Source of the DNA: Urbifossiella limnaea
Lineage (GTDB): Bacteria; Planctomycetota; Planctomycetia; Gemmatales; Gemmataceae
DNA: 64,000 nucleotides
NCBI RefSeq assembly: GCF_007747215.1
Contig: NZ_CP036273.1
Coordinates: 3,146,322-3,210,321, forward strand
Direction: 5' to 3'
In this document: piece by piece, positions 7,543-15,168 of the stretch
How the letters are laid out: the number at the start of each line of letters is the position of its first letter
Numbering within the stretch: position 1 is the first letter of the stretch
The notes under the pieces: model-generated
Databases searched by the model: none
The model's input: the letters and a program-made list of their open reading frames with translations, nothing else
Told to the model about the DNA's origin: nothing
Program-made: the position numbers and the translations under genes

Positions 7543-8937
7543 TCATTGCCCGGGGGACGGCCAGAATCGGTCCGCCTCGCGTTTCAGGGCGCCCCACGCC
7601 TGCCATTCTTCGACCGTCGGCATGTCGGGGCCGTCCACCAGGGCGCGAAGGTGGTCCAGTTCGCGCATGCGGGTCATCGCCGCGGCTCTGGCGTGGGGCG
7701 TTGAGTCGTCGCCGGTTGACATCATCCCGACGGACGCACCGACGCGGCGGGCCAGGGCGTCGATCTCGGCGCGGGCCGCGGCGCGGTGCCGGTCGCGGTG
7801 CGGCTCGCTGACGAGCCACACCCGCTGCGTCGCCCACCGCGCCGCCCTCGCCGCCTCCGGCCGCAGCGGCTCGGCCACAGCCGCGGGATCGACCGGCTTC
7901 GGCTTGTAACGCAGCGGCGCCCACTCGTCGCCGTACCACATCGCGGTCAGCAGCCCGGCCACGCAAAGTGCCGGGGTCAGGACCAGCAGCCCGGAGGCGA
8001 GCAGCTTCCACGGTCGGGGGTTGAAGCGGATCGCGTTTAGGAGCCCGGCGCCGACGAAGCCGACGAGTCCGCCGGCGGCGTGGCCCTCCCAACTGACCTG
8101 CGGCAGGAGGCAGACGCCGGCGTTGAGCAGGAACGCGAAAAGTAGTCGACGGCCCATGTCGGCGGCGAGGTCGGCCGGAAGGTCGTCGCGGAAGTGGACG
8201 TACCACGCCAGCACGGCCCCCATCAGCCCCCAGATAGCGCCGGACGCGCCGGCCACGATGACTGGCACGTCGCCGGGGCCCTCGAGCGGCCGCGCCGCCA
8301 TCGCCGCCGTGGACGCGGCGACGCCGGCGAGGACGTACAAAAGCACCGCCCGCCAGCGGCCCCAGAACAACTCGGCGGCAGGGCCGGTGGTGCCGAGGAG
8401 AATCATGTTCAGGGCGATGTGCCAGAACCCGGCGTGGACGAACATGCTGGTGCCGAGCCGCCACCACTGGCCGTTCAGCAGGTCCTGCGCGGAAACCGCC
8501 CCGACCCGCTCCAGGACGCTGACCCACGGCGCCCCGAGCGCCCCGGCCGGCGACTGCTTCCACTTCAGCGCCACGGCGACCCCGACCGCGTACCACAGGA
8601 CGTTCAACCCGATGAGGACGGGCGTGACGAGTGGCGGGCGGAAGTCGAGGAGGCCGGCGAGCGTGGGGGAGACGGGCTCGAACCCGGCCGGCGTCGGTAC
8701 GACGGCGCGGGCCGCGACGCGCTCGCCGTCCGGCGTTGCGACGTACCCCTGTCCGGCGCCCTTCTCCCACGCCGCGACGCGGACGAGGCCGGCGTTGCGC
8801 AACTCGGCGAGGGCGTCGTCGAGTGCCGTGCGTGGGGCGCCGGTCAACTTGACGTGTGCGGAGGGGAACCAGGGCCGGCCGGCGGCGACGACGGCGCGGA
8901 GTATCGCGTCGGCGCTGGGCCGGTCGTCGGCGGGCAT
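7543..8937 (-). CDS. Rhomboid-family intramembrane serine protease
   Basis: The 464-residue product joins a soluble N-terminal domain of about 90 residues, which looks like a small winged-helix fold, to a rhomboid core. The core holds HAGFWHIALNM (His168, His173, Asn177), the nucleophile Ser232 in GASGAIWG and the catalytic His286 in WEGHAAGG, with about six membrane helices between residues 100 and 345. A soluble tail of about 110 residues follows. It should cleave single-pass membrane proteins within the bilayer; the substrate is unknown. A GAGG before the ATG supports the start. Confidence 0.87.
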   Translation of the reverse strand: MPADDRPSADAILRAVVAAGRPWFPSAHVKLTGAPRTALDDALAELRNAGLVRVAAWEKGAGQGYVATPDGERVAARAVVPTPAGFEPVSPTLAGLLDFRPPLVTPVLIGLNVLWYAVGVAVALKWKQSPAGALGAPWVSVLERVGAVSAQDLLNGQWWRLGTSMFVHAGFWHIALNMILLGTTGPAAELFWGRWRAVLLYVLAGVAASTAAMAARPLEGPGDVPVIVAGASGAIWGLMGAVLAWYVHFRDDLPADLAADMGRRLLFAFLLNAGVCLLPQVSWEGHAAGGLVGFVGAGLLNAIRFNPRPWKLLASGLLVLTPALCVAGLLTAMWYGDEWAPLRYKPKPVDPAAVAEPLRPEAARAARWATQRVWLVSEPHRDRHRAAARAEIDALARRVGASVGMMSTGDDSTPHARAAAMTRMRELDHLRALVDGPDMPTVEEWQAWGALKREADRFWPSPGQ

Positions 8938-9112
8938 GGGGGCACCTCGGTCGCCAGGTTCTCGGCGTCATTGTGCCGAACGGGCGGGGGGTTGTCGATC
9001 GGAACCGGACGGGTTTCATTGGGTCGATCGCACGCCGCCCTGTTGACGACTGGGGGTGGTGCTCCTACGATGGTTTCTTTCCGCGACCGCGCCTACCGCT
9101 GGTCCCCGCAGA

Positions 9113-9991
9113 ATGTCGCCGGCCCCGCTGTCGTCCGCCGCGTTCGCCGACGCCGTCCTCCGGCTGTCGCGCGTCCGCGGGCCGGTGGTGGTGAAGCTCG
9201 GCGGCAGCGCGATGGAAGACCCAGCCGCGACCGACGCCTGTCTGCGGTCTGTGGCGACGCTTCACCTCCTCGGCGTTCCCGTGGTGCTGGTCCACGGCGG
9301 CGGCAAGCCGATCGACCGGGCCATGGCCGACGCCGGCCTGACGCCGCGGAAAGTCGCCGGCCGCCGCTACACGGACGATGCAACGCTCGCCATCGTGAAT
9401 CGCGTCCTTGGCGACATCAACCGCGACCTGGTCCGCCGGCTCGAGTCCCTTGGCGTGGACGCCACCGCGCAGATCGATGCGGATTACTTCCCGCTCCACG
9501 GCGAACTGTTGAAGCTGCCGAACCCCGGTGGCGAGCCGATCGACCTGGGCTGGGTCGGTTACGTCACCGCGGTCGATACTGCGCCGCTGACGGTCGAAGT
9601 GATCGAGCGCGGCGAAGTGCCCGTGATTCCGTCACTCGCCGAGTGTTCGGAGTGTCCCGCGGGTCGGCTCAACGTCAATGCCGACACCGCGGCATCCGCT
9701 GTGGCAGGCGCGCTTCAGGCTGAAAAGGCAGTCTTCCTCACCGACACGCCCGGCGTTCTGCGGAACCGCCACGAACCCGCGTCACTGATCCCGCGTCTGA
9801 CCGAAGTCGAGTGCCGCGCACTCATCGCTTCTGGGGTGATCGACGGCGGCATGGTGCCGAAGGTGGAGGCGTGCTTCGAGGCGCTTGCCGCCGGGGCGCA
9901 GTCCGCTCTCATCCTCGACGGCCGGGTGCCGTACTCGCTCCTCGACGTGTTCCTGCACGACCGCTTCACCGGGACCGAAATCACCCGGTAG
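9113..9991 (+). CDS. argB: Acetylglutamate kinase
   Basis: A 292-residue amino-acid kinase that phosphorylates N-acetylglutamate in arginine synthesis. The N-terminal VVVKLGGSAM and LVHGGGKPID glycine-rich loops bind ATP and substrate; the NVNADTAASAVAGAL motif and the GVIDGGMVPKV stretch are characteristic of ArgB. The ATG at 9113 gives the family's usual length; an upstream in-frame start at 9056 would add 19 unlike residues. It leads the arg cluster, with argD 13 bases downstream. No clear arginine operator was recognised upstream. Confidence 0.93.
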   Translation: MSPAPLSSAAFADAVLRLSRVRGPVVVKLGGSAMEDPAATDACLRSVATLHLLGVPVVLVHGGGKPIDRAMADAGLTPRKVAGRRYTDDATLAIVNRVLGDINRDLVRRLESLGVDATAQIDADYFPLHGELLKLPNPGGEPIDLGWVGYVTAVDTAPLTVEVIERGEVPVIPSLAECSECPAGRLNVNADTAASAVAGALQAEKAVFLTDTPGVLRNRHEPASLIPRLTEVECRALIASGVIDGGMVPKVEACFEALAAGAQSALILDGRVPYSLLDVFLHDRFTGTEITR

Positions 9992-10004
9992 CCTCGGAGC
10001 CCCC

Positions 10005-11213
10005 ATGCCCGCGACCGACACACTGACCAGCCCCCAGGTCATCGACCTTGCGAAGCGCTTCCTGATCGGCAACTACACGCGGTACCCGGTGTGCCTGGTC
10101 CGGGGCGAGGGCTCGTGGGTGTGGGACGCCGAGGGGAACCGCTACCTCGACTTCTTCCCCGGCTGGGGCTGCGGCATCCTCGGCCACTGCCCGCCGCGCG
10201 TCGTGGAGGCAGTGCGGGAGCAGGTGAACACGCTCATTCACGTCCCGAACACGTGGTACACCGAGCCGCAGGCGTTGCTGGCGCAGGCGCTGTCGGAGCG
10301 GACAGACTTCGGCGGCGTGTGCTTCTTCTGCAACAGCGGCGCGGAGGCGAACGAGGCCGCGATCAAGCTCGCCCGCCTGAACGGCAAGCCGAAGGGGAAG
10401 TACAAGATCCTCACCTTCACCGGCAGCTTCCACGGCCGGACGATGGGTGCGCTGTCGGCGACGGCGCAGCCCAAGTACCACGCCGGCGTCGAGCCGATGC
10501 TGCCGGGTTTCGTGTACGCCCCGTTCGGCGACCTGGCCGCGGCCGAGAAGGCGATCGACGCCGAAACCGCCGCCGTGCTGCTCGAACCGATCCAGGGTGA
10601 GGGCGGCATCAACCTGCCGCCAGCCGGGTTCCTCGAAGGCCTCCGCGAGCTGTGCGACCGCCACGGCATGCTGCTGATGCTCGACGAGGTGCAGACCGGC
10701 ATGGGCCGCACCGGCGCGTGGTACGCCCACCAGCACTGGAACGTGAAGCCCGACGTGGTGACGCTGGCGAAGGCGCTGGCCGGCGGCGTGGCGATGGGCG
10801 GCGTCATCGCCACGCCCGAGGTCGGCGAAAAGCTGAAGCCCGGCACCCACGCCGCGACCTTCGGCGGTAACCCGCTCGCCGCCCGCGCCGCCCTCGCCAC
10901 CATCGAGACGATCGAGCAGGACGGCCTGCTCGACCGCGCCGTCCGCATCGGCGAGCGGTTCGCCGCTCGGTTCAATGCCCTGAAGGCGAAGTGCCCCCAC
11001 GTCCTCGACGTGCGAGTAAAGGGGACGATGATCGGCGTCGAGCTGGCGACCGACGGTGCGGCCGTGGTGCAGGAGTGCCTGAAACGCGGCCTGCTGGTGA
11101 ACGCCACGCACGGCACCGTGCTCCGCCTGCTGCCGGCGATCAACCTCGCGGACGAGCAGATCGACGAGGGCTGCGACATCCTCGACGACGTGATCCTGAA
11201 CCTGAAGGCGTGA
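10005..11213 (+). CDS. argD: Acetylornithine aminotransferase
   Basis: A 402-residue class III PLP-dependent aminotransferase that converts N-acetylglutamate semialdehyde to N-acetylornithine. It has the CNSGAEANEAAIKLAR cofactor loop (residues 109-124), FTGSFHGRT near 138, EPIQGEGG near 194, the LMLDEVQTGMGRTG signature near 224 and the PLP-lysine K256 in LAKALAGG. A GGAG five bases before the ATG fixes the start. It sits between argB and argF in an apparent operon. A succinyl-diaminopimelate aminotransferase side activity, as in other ArgD enzymes, is possible. Confidence 0.92.
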   Translation: MPATDTLTSPQVIDLAKRFLIGNYTRYPVCLVRGEGSWVWDAEGNRYLDFFPGWGCGILGHCPPRVVEAVREQVNTLIHVPNTWYTEPQALLAQALSERTDFGGVCFFCNSGAEANEAAIKLARLNGKPKGKYKILTFTGSFHGRTMGALSATAQPKYHAGVEPMLPGFVYAPFGDLAAAEKAIDAETAAVLLEPIQGEGGINLPPAGFLEGLRELCDRHGMLLMLDEVQTGMGRTGAWYAHQHWNVKPDVVTLAKALAGGVAMGGVIATPEVGEKLKPGTHAATFGGNPLAARAALATIETIEQDGLLDRAVRIGERFAARFNALKAKCPHVLDVRVKGTMIGVELATDGAAVVQECLKRGLLVNATHGTVLRLLPAINLADEQIDEGCDILDDVILNLKA

Positions 11214-11241
11214 GCCTCCACAGTCTGGTTTCGATTCACCG

Positions 11242-11268
11242 GAGCCCGCGGGCAGAACCCGCGGGCTC
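11242..11268. repeat. Intergenic hairpin between argD and argF
   Basis: An 11-base perfect inverted repeat GAGCCCGCGGG / CCCGCGGGCTC has a five-base loop in the 80-base argD-argF gap. It has no U tract, so it may stabilise or attenuate the mRNA rather than terminate. The CGGGCTCGCC end resembles other hairpins in the window. Confidence 0.6.
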
Positions 11269-11293
11269 GCCACCTTGAAGGGGTTGAACCCCG

Positions 11294-12205
11294 ATGACGC
11301 ACTTCCTGAACCTCATCGACCTGTCCGCGGACGAGGTCAAGCACCTGCTGACCGAGGCGGCCCGGTTGAAGACCGCGCACGCCCGCGGCATCCCGACGCG
11401 GACGCTCGCCGGCAAGGTGGTCGGCCTCATCTTCGAGAAGCCGAGCCTGCGGACGCGGGTGAGCTTCGAGAGCGGCATCGCGCACCTCGGCGGCACGTCG
11501 CTGTACCTGCCGGGGAACGAGGTCGGCCTCGGCTGGCGCGAGACGCACGCCGACTTCGCCCGCACCATCGCCCACTACCTCGACGCGCTCGTGCTGCGCG
11601 TCTACCGTCACGACACCCTGGACGCGGTGGCGCAGCACGCCTCCGTCCCGGTCATCAACGCGCTGTCCGACTGGTCGCACCCGTGCCAGGCGCTCGCCGA
11701 CCTGCTGACGATCCAGGAGCTGTTCGGCTCCGTGGAGGGCCGCACGGTGGCGTTCATCGGCGACGGCAACAACGTGGCCCGGTCGCTGGCCGTGGGCTGC
11801 GGCCGGCTCGGGGCGAGGTTCGTCCTCGGCTGCCCCGCCGGCTACGGCTTCGACCCGAAGTTCAAGGCCGACTACGTGGCGCGGGTGGCGAAGGACTTCC
11901 CGGCCGAGGTGAACGACGCGGCCGCGGCGGTGAAGGGGGCGGACGTGATCTACACCGACGTGTGGACCAGCATGGGCCAGGAGGCCGAGCGCGAGGAGCG
12001 GCTGAAGAAGTTCGAGTCGTTCCAGGTGAACGCGAAGCTGCTGGCCCAGGCCGCCCCCGGGTGCAAGGTGCTGCACTGCCTGCCGGCCCACCGCGGCGAA
12101 GAGATCACCGACGACATCATGGACGGCCCCGCCGCCGCCGTGTTCCCGCAGGCCGGCAACCGCCTCCACACCCAGAAGGCGGTGCTGGGGTGGCTCCTCA
12201 AGTAA
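11294..12205 (+). CDS. argF: Ornithine carbamoyltransferase
   Basis: A 303-residue transcarbamylase that joins carbamoyl phosphate to ornithine to make citrulline. The phosphate-binding loop FEKPSLRTRVSFE, the HPCQALADLLT carbamoyl-phosphate motif and the ornithine-binding HCLPAHRGEEI are present; the loop has SLRTR rather than the commoner STRTR. A small palindrome GGGGTTGAACCCC (11281-11293) abuts the ATG and could modulate ribosome access. The gene follows argB and argD and precedes rph by 11 bases. Confidence 0.93.
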   Translation: MTHFLNLIDLSADEVKHLLTEAARLKTAHARGIPTRTLAGKVVGLIFEKPSLRTRVSFESGIAHLGGTSLYLPGNEVGLGWRETHADFARTIAHYLDALVLRVYRHDTLDAVAQHASVPVINALSDWSHPCQALADLLTIQELFGSVEGRTVAFIGDGNNVARSLAVGCGRLGARFVLGCPAGYGFDPKFKADYVARVAKDFPAEVNDAAAAVKGADVIYTDVWTSMGQEAEREERLKKFESFQVNAKLLAQAAPGCKVLHCLPAHRGEEITDDIMDGPAAAVFPQAGNRLHTQKAVLGWLLK

Positions 12206-12216
12206 CCTGGTGACCC

Positions 12217-12936
12217 ATGCCCCGCCCGAACGGCCGCCGACCCGACCAACTCCGCCCGCTCTCCTTCGAGCGCGGCTACACCGGCAACGCGCCCGGCTCG
12301 GTCCTCGTGCGCTGCGGTCGGACGGCCGTGCTCTGCACCTGCTCCGTCGAGCCGAAGGTGCCGGACTTCCTCGTCGGAAAGGGAAAGGGCTGGCTCACCG
12401 CCGAGTACGGCATGCTCCCCGGCTCGACGCACAGCCGCAAGCCGCGCGACAAGGCGGGTAAGGTGGACGGCCGCGGCGTCGAGATCCAGCGGCTCATCGG
12501 TCGCAGCCTGCGGGCCGTCGTGAACCTCGCCAAACTCGGCGAGCGCACCCTGTGGATCGACTGCGACGTGCTTGAAGCCGACGGCGGCACCCGCACCGCG
12601 GCCATTAACGGGGCGCTCGTCGCCGTCGTGGACGCCGTCTCGAAGGTGCAACTCCCCGTGCGCGAGGTCATTTCCACGAGCGTCGGGGCGGTGAGCGTCG
12701 GCGTCGTGGACGGCGAGCCGCGGCTCGACCTGGAGTACGTCGAGGACGTGGCCGCGGACGTGGACCTGAACCTCGTCATGACCGGCGCCGGGGCGTTCAT
12801 CGAGGTGCAGGGGACCGGCGAAGAAGCCACGTTCTCGCGCGACGAACTCAACCGCCTGCTCGAACTCGGTGAGGCCGGCATCCGCAGCATCACCACCGCC
12901 CAGCAGGCCGCCCTCGGCGACCGCTGGCCGTTCTGA
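12217..12936 (+). CDS. rph: Ribonuclease PH
   Basis: A 239-residue phosphorolytic 3'-5' exoribonuclease that trims tRNA 3' ends. The N terminus [12 protein letters not shown] carries the phosphate-binding arginines. [17 protein letters not shown] and the [17 protein letters not shown] stretch with the [14 protein letters not shown] motif are typical of RPH. Length matches the family. It trails the arg operon by 11 bases and is probably read through from it. A GC-rich hairpin follows. With most tRNAs lacking an encoded CCA (see the tRNA-Leu here), trimming before CCA addition would be needed. Confidence 0.93.
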   Translation: MPRPNGRRPDQLRPLSFERGYTGNAPGSVLVRCGRTAVLCTCSVEPKVPDFLVGKGKGWLTAEYGMLPGSTHSRKPRDKAGKVDGRGVEIQRLIGRSLRAVVNLAKLGERTLWIDCDVLEADGGTRTAAINGALVAVVDAVSKVQLPVREVISTSVGAVSVGVVDGEPRLDLEYVEDVAADVDLNLVMTGAGAFIEVQGTGEEATFSRDELNRLLELGEAGIRSITTAQQAALGDRWPF

Positions 12937-12958
12937 TCATTCCGATCGCTTTCATTGT

Positions 12959-12991
12959 GTGCCGCCGACCCCCCCGGGGGGTCGTGGCACG
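12959..12991. terminator. GC-rich hairpin after rph
   Basis: GTGCC and CGACCCCCC pair with GGGGGGTCG and GGCAC around a small internal loop, starting 23 bases after the rph stop. There is no clear U tract on the plus strand, so termination strength is uncertain. Confidence 0.5.
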
Positions 12992-13043
12992 CATTGAGTC
13001 AAATACACAAATTCATGTCGAAGCTACGTTGAGGCGCAACTCC

Positions 13044-13778
13044 TTATCGCTCTGCCAAATACATCAACGCCCCGTCCGCCAGAAGGGCATGTTCCGGTTC
13101 GGGCATCTCGGCCGCGGGTCGGAGTCGGAGCGCACGGGCGTCTTGGAGCCGTCTCAAACCCTCGTGGAAACTCGGCAGCGTGAGCTCCGGGTAGCGACCG
13201 TGGACGGCGGCGAAGAGCTCCGGTAGCGGGCACGCCGAGCCGTGCCCGACCGAGCGCCGGCGGTCGAGGCATTCGAGCGCCCACGCGGCCCACGGTACGA
13301 CGCCGGTGAGCGTGTCGGAGACGGCCGGTGCCTGCAACTCGCTGCGGCGGATCGCGGCGTCGATGCGGTCGGCGAGGTCGTCCAGCCGGCGGAGCAGGGC
13401 GGCGGCGTGGCTCTCGAAGCGGGCCGACAGCTGCGCCACCTCCTGCCGCGCCTCGTCGAGCCACGCCGGGACGCCGGCGCGGGTCGCGGTCAGCACGTCC
13501 TTCAACTCCAGCAGCGCGGCCCGCGGCGAGTCGTGTTCGTGTACGAACGGCGCCGCCTTCGGCGTCGCCGTCACCCACTCGGTGATGATCTTGCCGCGGA
13601 CCTCCGTGCGGACCGTTTCGAGAAGCCCGTCCTTCAGCGCCGCCAGCGCCACCTCCGCCGACTCGCCGGTGCGCGACGGGAACAGGCCGGGCAGCTTGCC
13701 GGAGCGGAACAGGCGGTGCTCGCCGGGTGTGGCGAGTGCGGCCTTGAGCGCGGCGAGCAGAACGTCGGGGGCGTCCAT
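13044..13778 (-). CDS. Hypothetical protein, possible winged-helix C-terminal part
   Basis: I do not recognise this 244-residue soluble protein. Residues 1-90 contain LLAALKAAL and ALAALKDGLLETVRTE helices. Residues 95-160 form a long amphipathic, probably coiled-coil helix. The last 80 residues (PELFAAVHGRYPELTLPSFHEGLRRLQDARALRLRPA) read like a winged-helix domain. That layout suits a small regulatory or DNA-associated protein, but no function can be assigned. It is divergent from trpS with a 72-base gap, so both promoters must lie there. Confidence 0.7.
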   Translation of the reverse strand: MDAPDVLLAALKAALATPGEHRLFRSGKLPGLFPSRTGESAEVALAALKDGLLETVRTEVRGKIITEWVTATPKAAPFVHEHDSPRAALLELKDVLTATRAGVPAWLDEARQEVAQLSARFESHAAALLRRLDDLADRIDAAIRRSELQAPAVSDTLTGVVPWAAWALECLDRRRSVGHGSACPLPELFAAVHGRYPELTLPSFHEGLRRLQDARALRLRPAAEMPEPEHALLADGALMYLAER

Positions 13779-13850
13779 GCGGGTGTCCCGGGGGTGAACC
13801 GGGCGTACTGTAACCGTGTCCCGTCGGAAAAGGAAAGCCCGGAGCCGTCG

Positions 13851-14933
13851 ATGCCCGCCCCGCAGTCCCGCCCGCGCATCCTCAGCGGCGTCCAGCCGTC
13901 CGGCAAGCTCCACATCGGCAACTACTTCGGCGCCATCAAGCAGCACATCGCCCTGCAAGACGAGGGCGAGGCTTTCTACTTCATCGCCGACTACCACGCC
14001 CTCACCTCGCTGAGGGGCGCGGAAGACGCCGAGGCCGGTGCCGCCGCGAAGAACAAGAGTTTGACTGCCCGCCCGGCCCGTGAGATCCTCCGCGACAACG
14101 TCCGCGACGTGGCCCTCGACTACCTCGCCCTCGGCCTCGACCCGGCGAAGGCCACCTTCTACCGCCAGTCGGACGTGCCCGAGGTGTGCGAGCTGGCGTG
14201 GTTCCTGTCCACCGTCACCGGCATGGGCCTGCTCGAACGGGCCCACTCGTACAAGGACAAGGTGGAGCGCGGCATCGCCGCCGGCGTCGGGCTGTTCACC
14301 TACCCGGTGCTCATGGCCGCGGACATCCTCATCGTGCGGTCGCACCTCGTGCCGGTCGGCAAGGACCAGGTGCAGCACCTGGAGATGACCCGCGACATGG
14401 CCGGCTACTTCAACCAGGCGTACGGCGAGGTGTTCCCGGTGCCGAAGGAGCGGCTCGGCGAGGCGGCGGTGGTGCCCGGCACGGACGGGCAAAAGATGAG
14501 CAAGAGCTACGGTAACACGATCGACATCTTCGCCGAGGGGAAGGCGCTGAAGTCGGCCGTGATGGGGATCAAGACCGACTCGACGCCGGTGGACGAGCCG
14601 AAGCACCCGGACGCGTGCAACGCCTTCGCGCTCTACCGCCTGTTCGCCGACGGCCGGGAGGTCGAGGAGATGGCCGACCTGTACCGCGAGCCGATGCGCG
14701 GGGCCGACGGGCGCGGCGGCCGGCCGTTCGGGTACGGCGACGCGAAGCAACTGCTGCTGGCGAAGATCGAGGCGTACTTCGCCGACGCGCGCGAGCGCCG
14801 CAAGGAACTGGTGCGGAACCCGGCGCTGGTGGAGGAAGTGTTGCAAGCCGGGGCGAAGCGGGCGCGTGAGGTGGCCCGCGTGACGATGCAACTCGTGCGG
14901 CGGGCGGTCGGGATGACGGACCGGCCGACTTGA
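13851..14933 (+). CDS. trpS: Tryptophan--tRNA ligase
   Basis: A 360-residue class I aminoacyl-tRNA synthetase that charges tRNA-Trp. The HIGH-type motif reads KLHIGNYFGA near residues 20-29; the KMSKS motif is exact (DGQKMSKSYGN). GKDQVQHLEMTRDMA, involved in tryptophan and ATP binding, is also present. The ATG at 13851 gives the expected length and places MPAPQSRPRILSGVQPSG at the N terminus. It is a monocistronic gene divergent from an unknown, and it ends in a 21-base inverted repeat. Confidence 0.94.
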   Translation: MPAPQSRPRILSGVQPSGKLHIGNYFGAIKQHIALQDEGEAFYFIADYHALTSLRGAEDAEAGAAAKNKSLTARPAREILRDNVRDVALDYLALGLDPAKATFYRQSDVPEVCELAWFLSTVTGMGLLERAHSYKDKVERGIAAGVGLFTYPVLMAADILIVRSHLVPVGKDQVQHLEMTRDMAGYFNQAYGEVFPVPKERLGEAAVVPGTDGQKMSKSYGNTIDIFAEGKALKSAVMGIKTDSTPVDEPKHPDACNAFALYRLFADGREVEEMADLYREPMRGADGRGGRPFGYGDAKQLLLAKIEAYFADARERRKELVRNPALVEEVLQAGAKRAREVARVTMQLVRRAVGMTDRPT

Positions 14934-14939
14934 TGTGAG

Positions 14940-15018
14940 GGCGAGCCGGGGGCGTCAGCCCCCGGGTTTTCCTTCGAGCGCGGAGAGAGAATCTGGCGGC
15001 TGACGCCCCCGGCTCGCC
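14940..15018. repeat. Nested inverted repeat (21-base arms) after trpS
   Basis: Arms 14940-14960 and 14998-15018 are perfectly complementary. The left arm also starts its own hairpin, CCGGGGGC/GCCCCCGG, just downstream. The GCGAGCCG outer end is shared with the hairpin at 22378. It probably ends trpS transcription and looks like a REP-type intergenic element. Confidence 0.75.
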
Positions 15019-15168
15019 ACGCGTTCGCGCCCGGCGTGAACTGTGCCCGGCTCACGCCCCCCATCCCGCAAAACCCGTCCGACGGACCAATTCCTGTCCT
15101 AACCTTGAGTGAGCCGGAGCCGCCGGGCCACCCCGGACGGCGGCGACCGGCTGCCAACGGCTCCAATC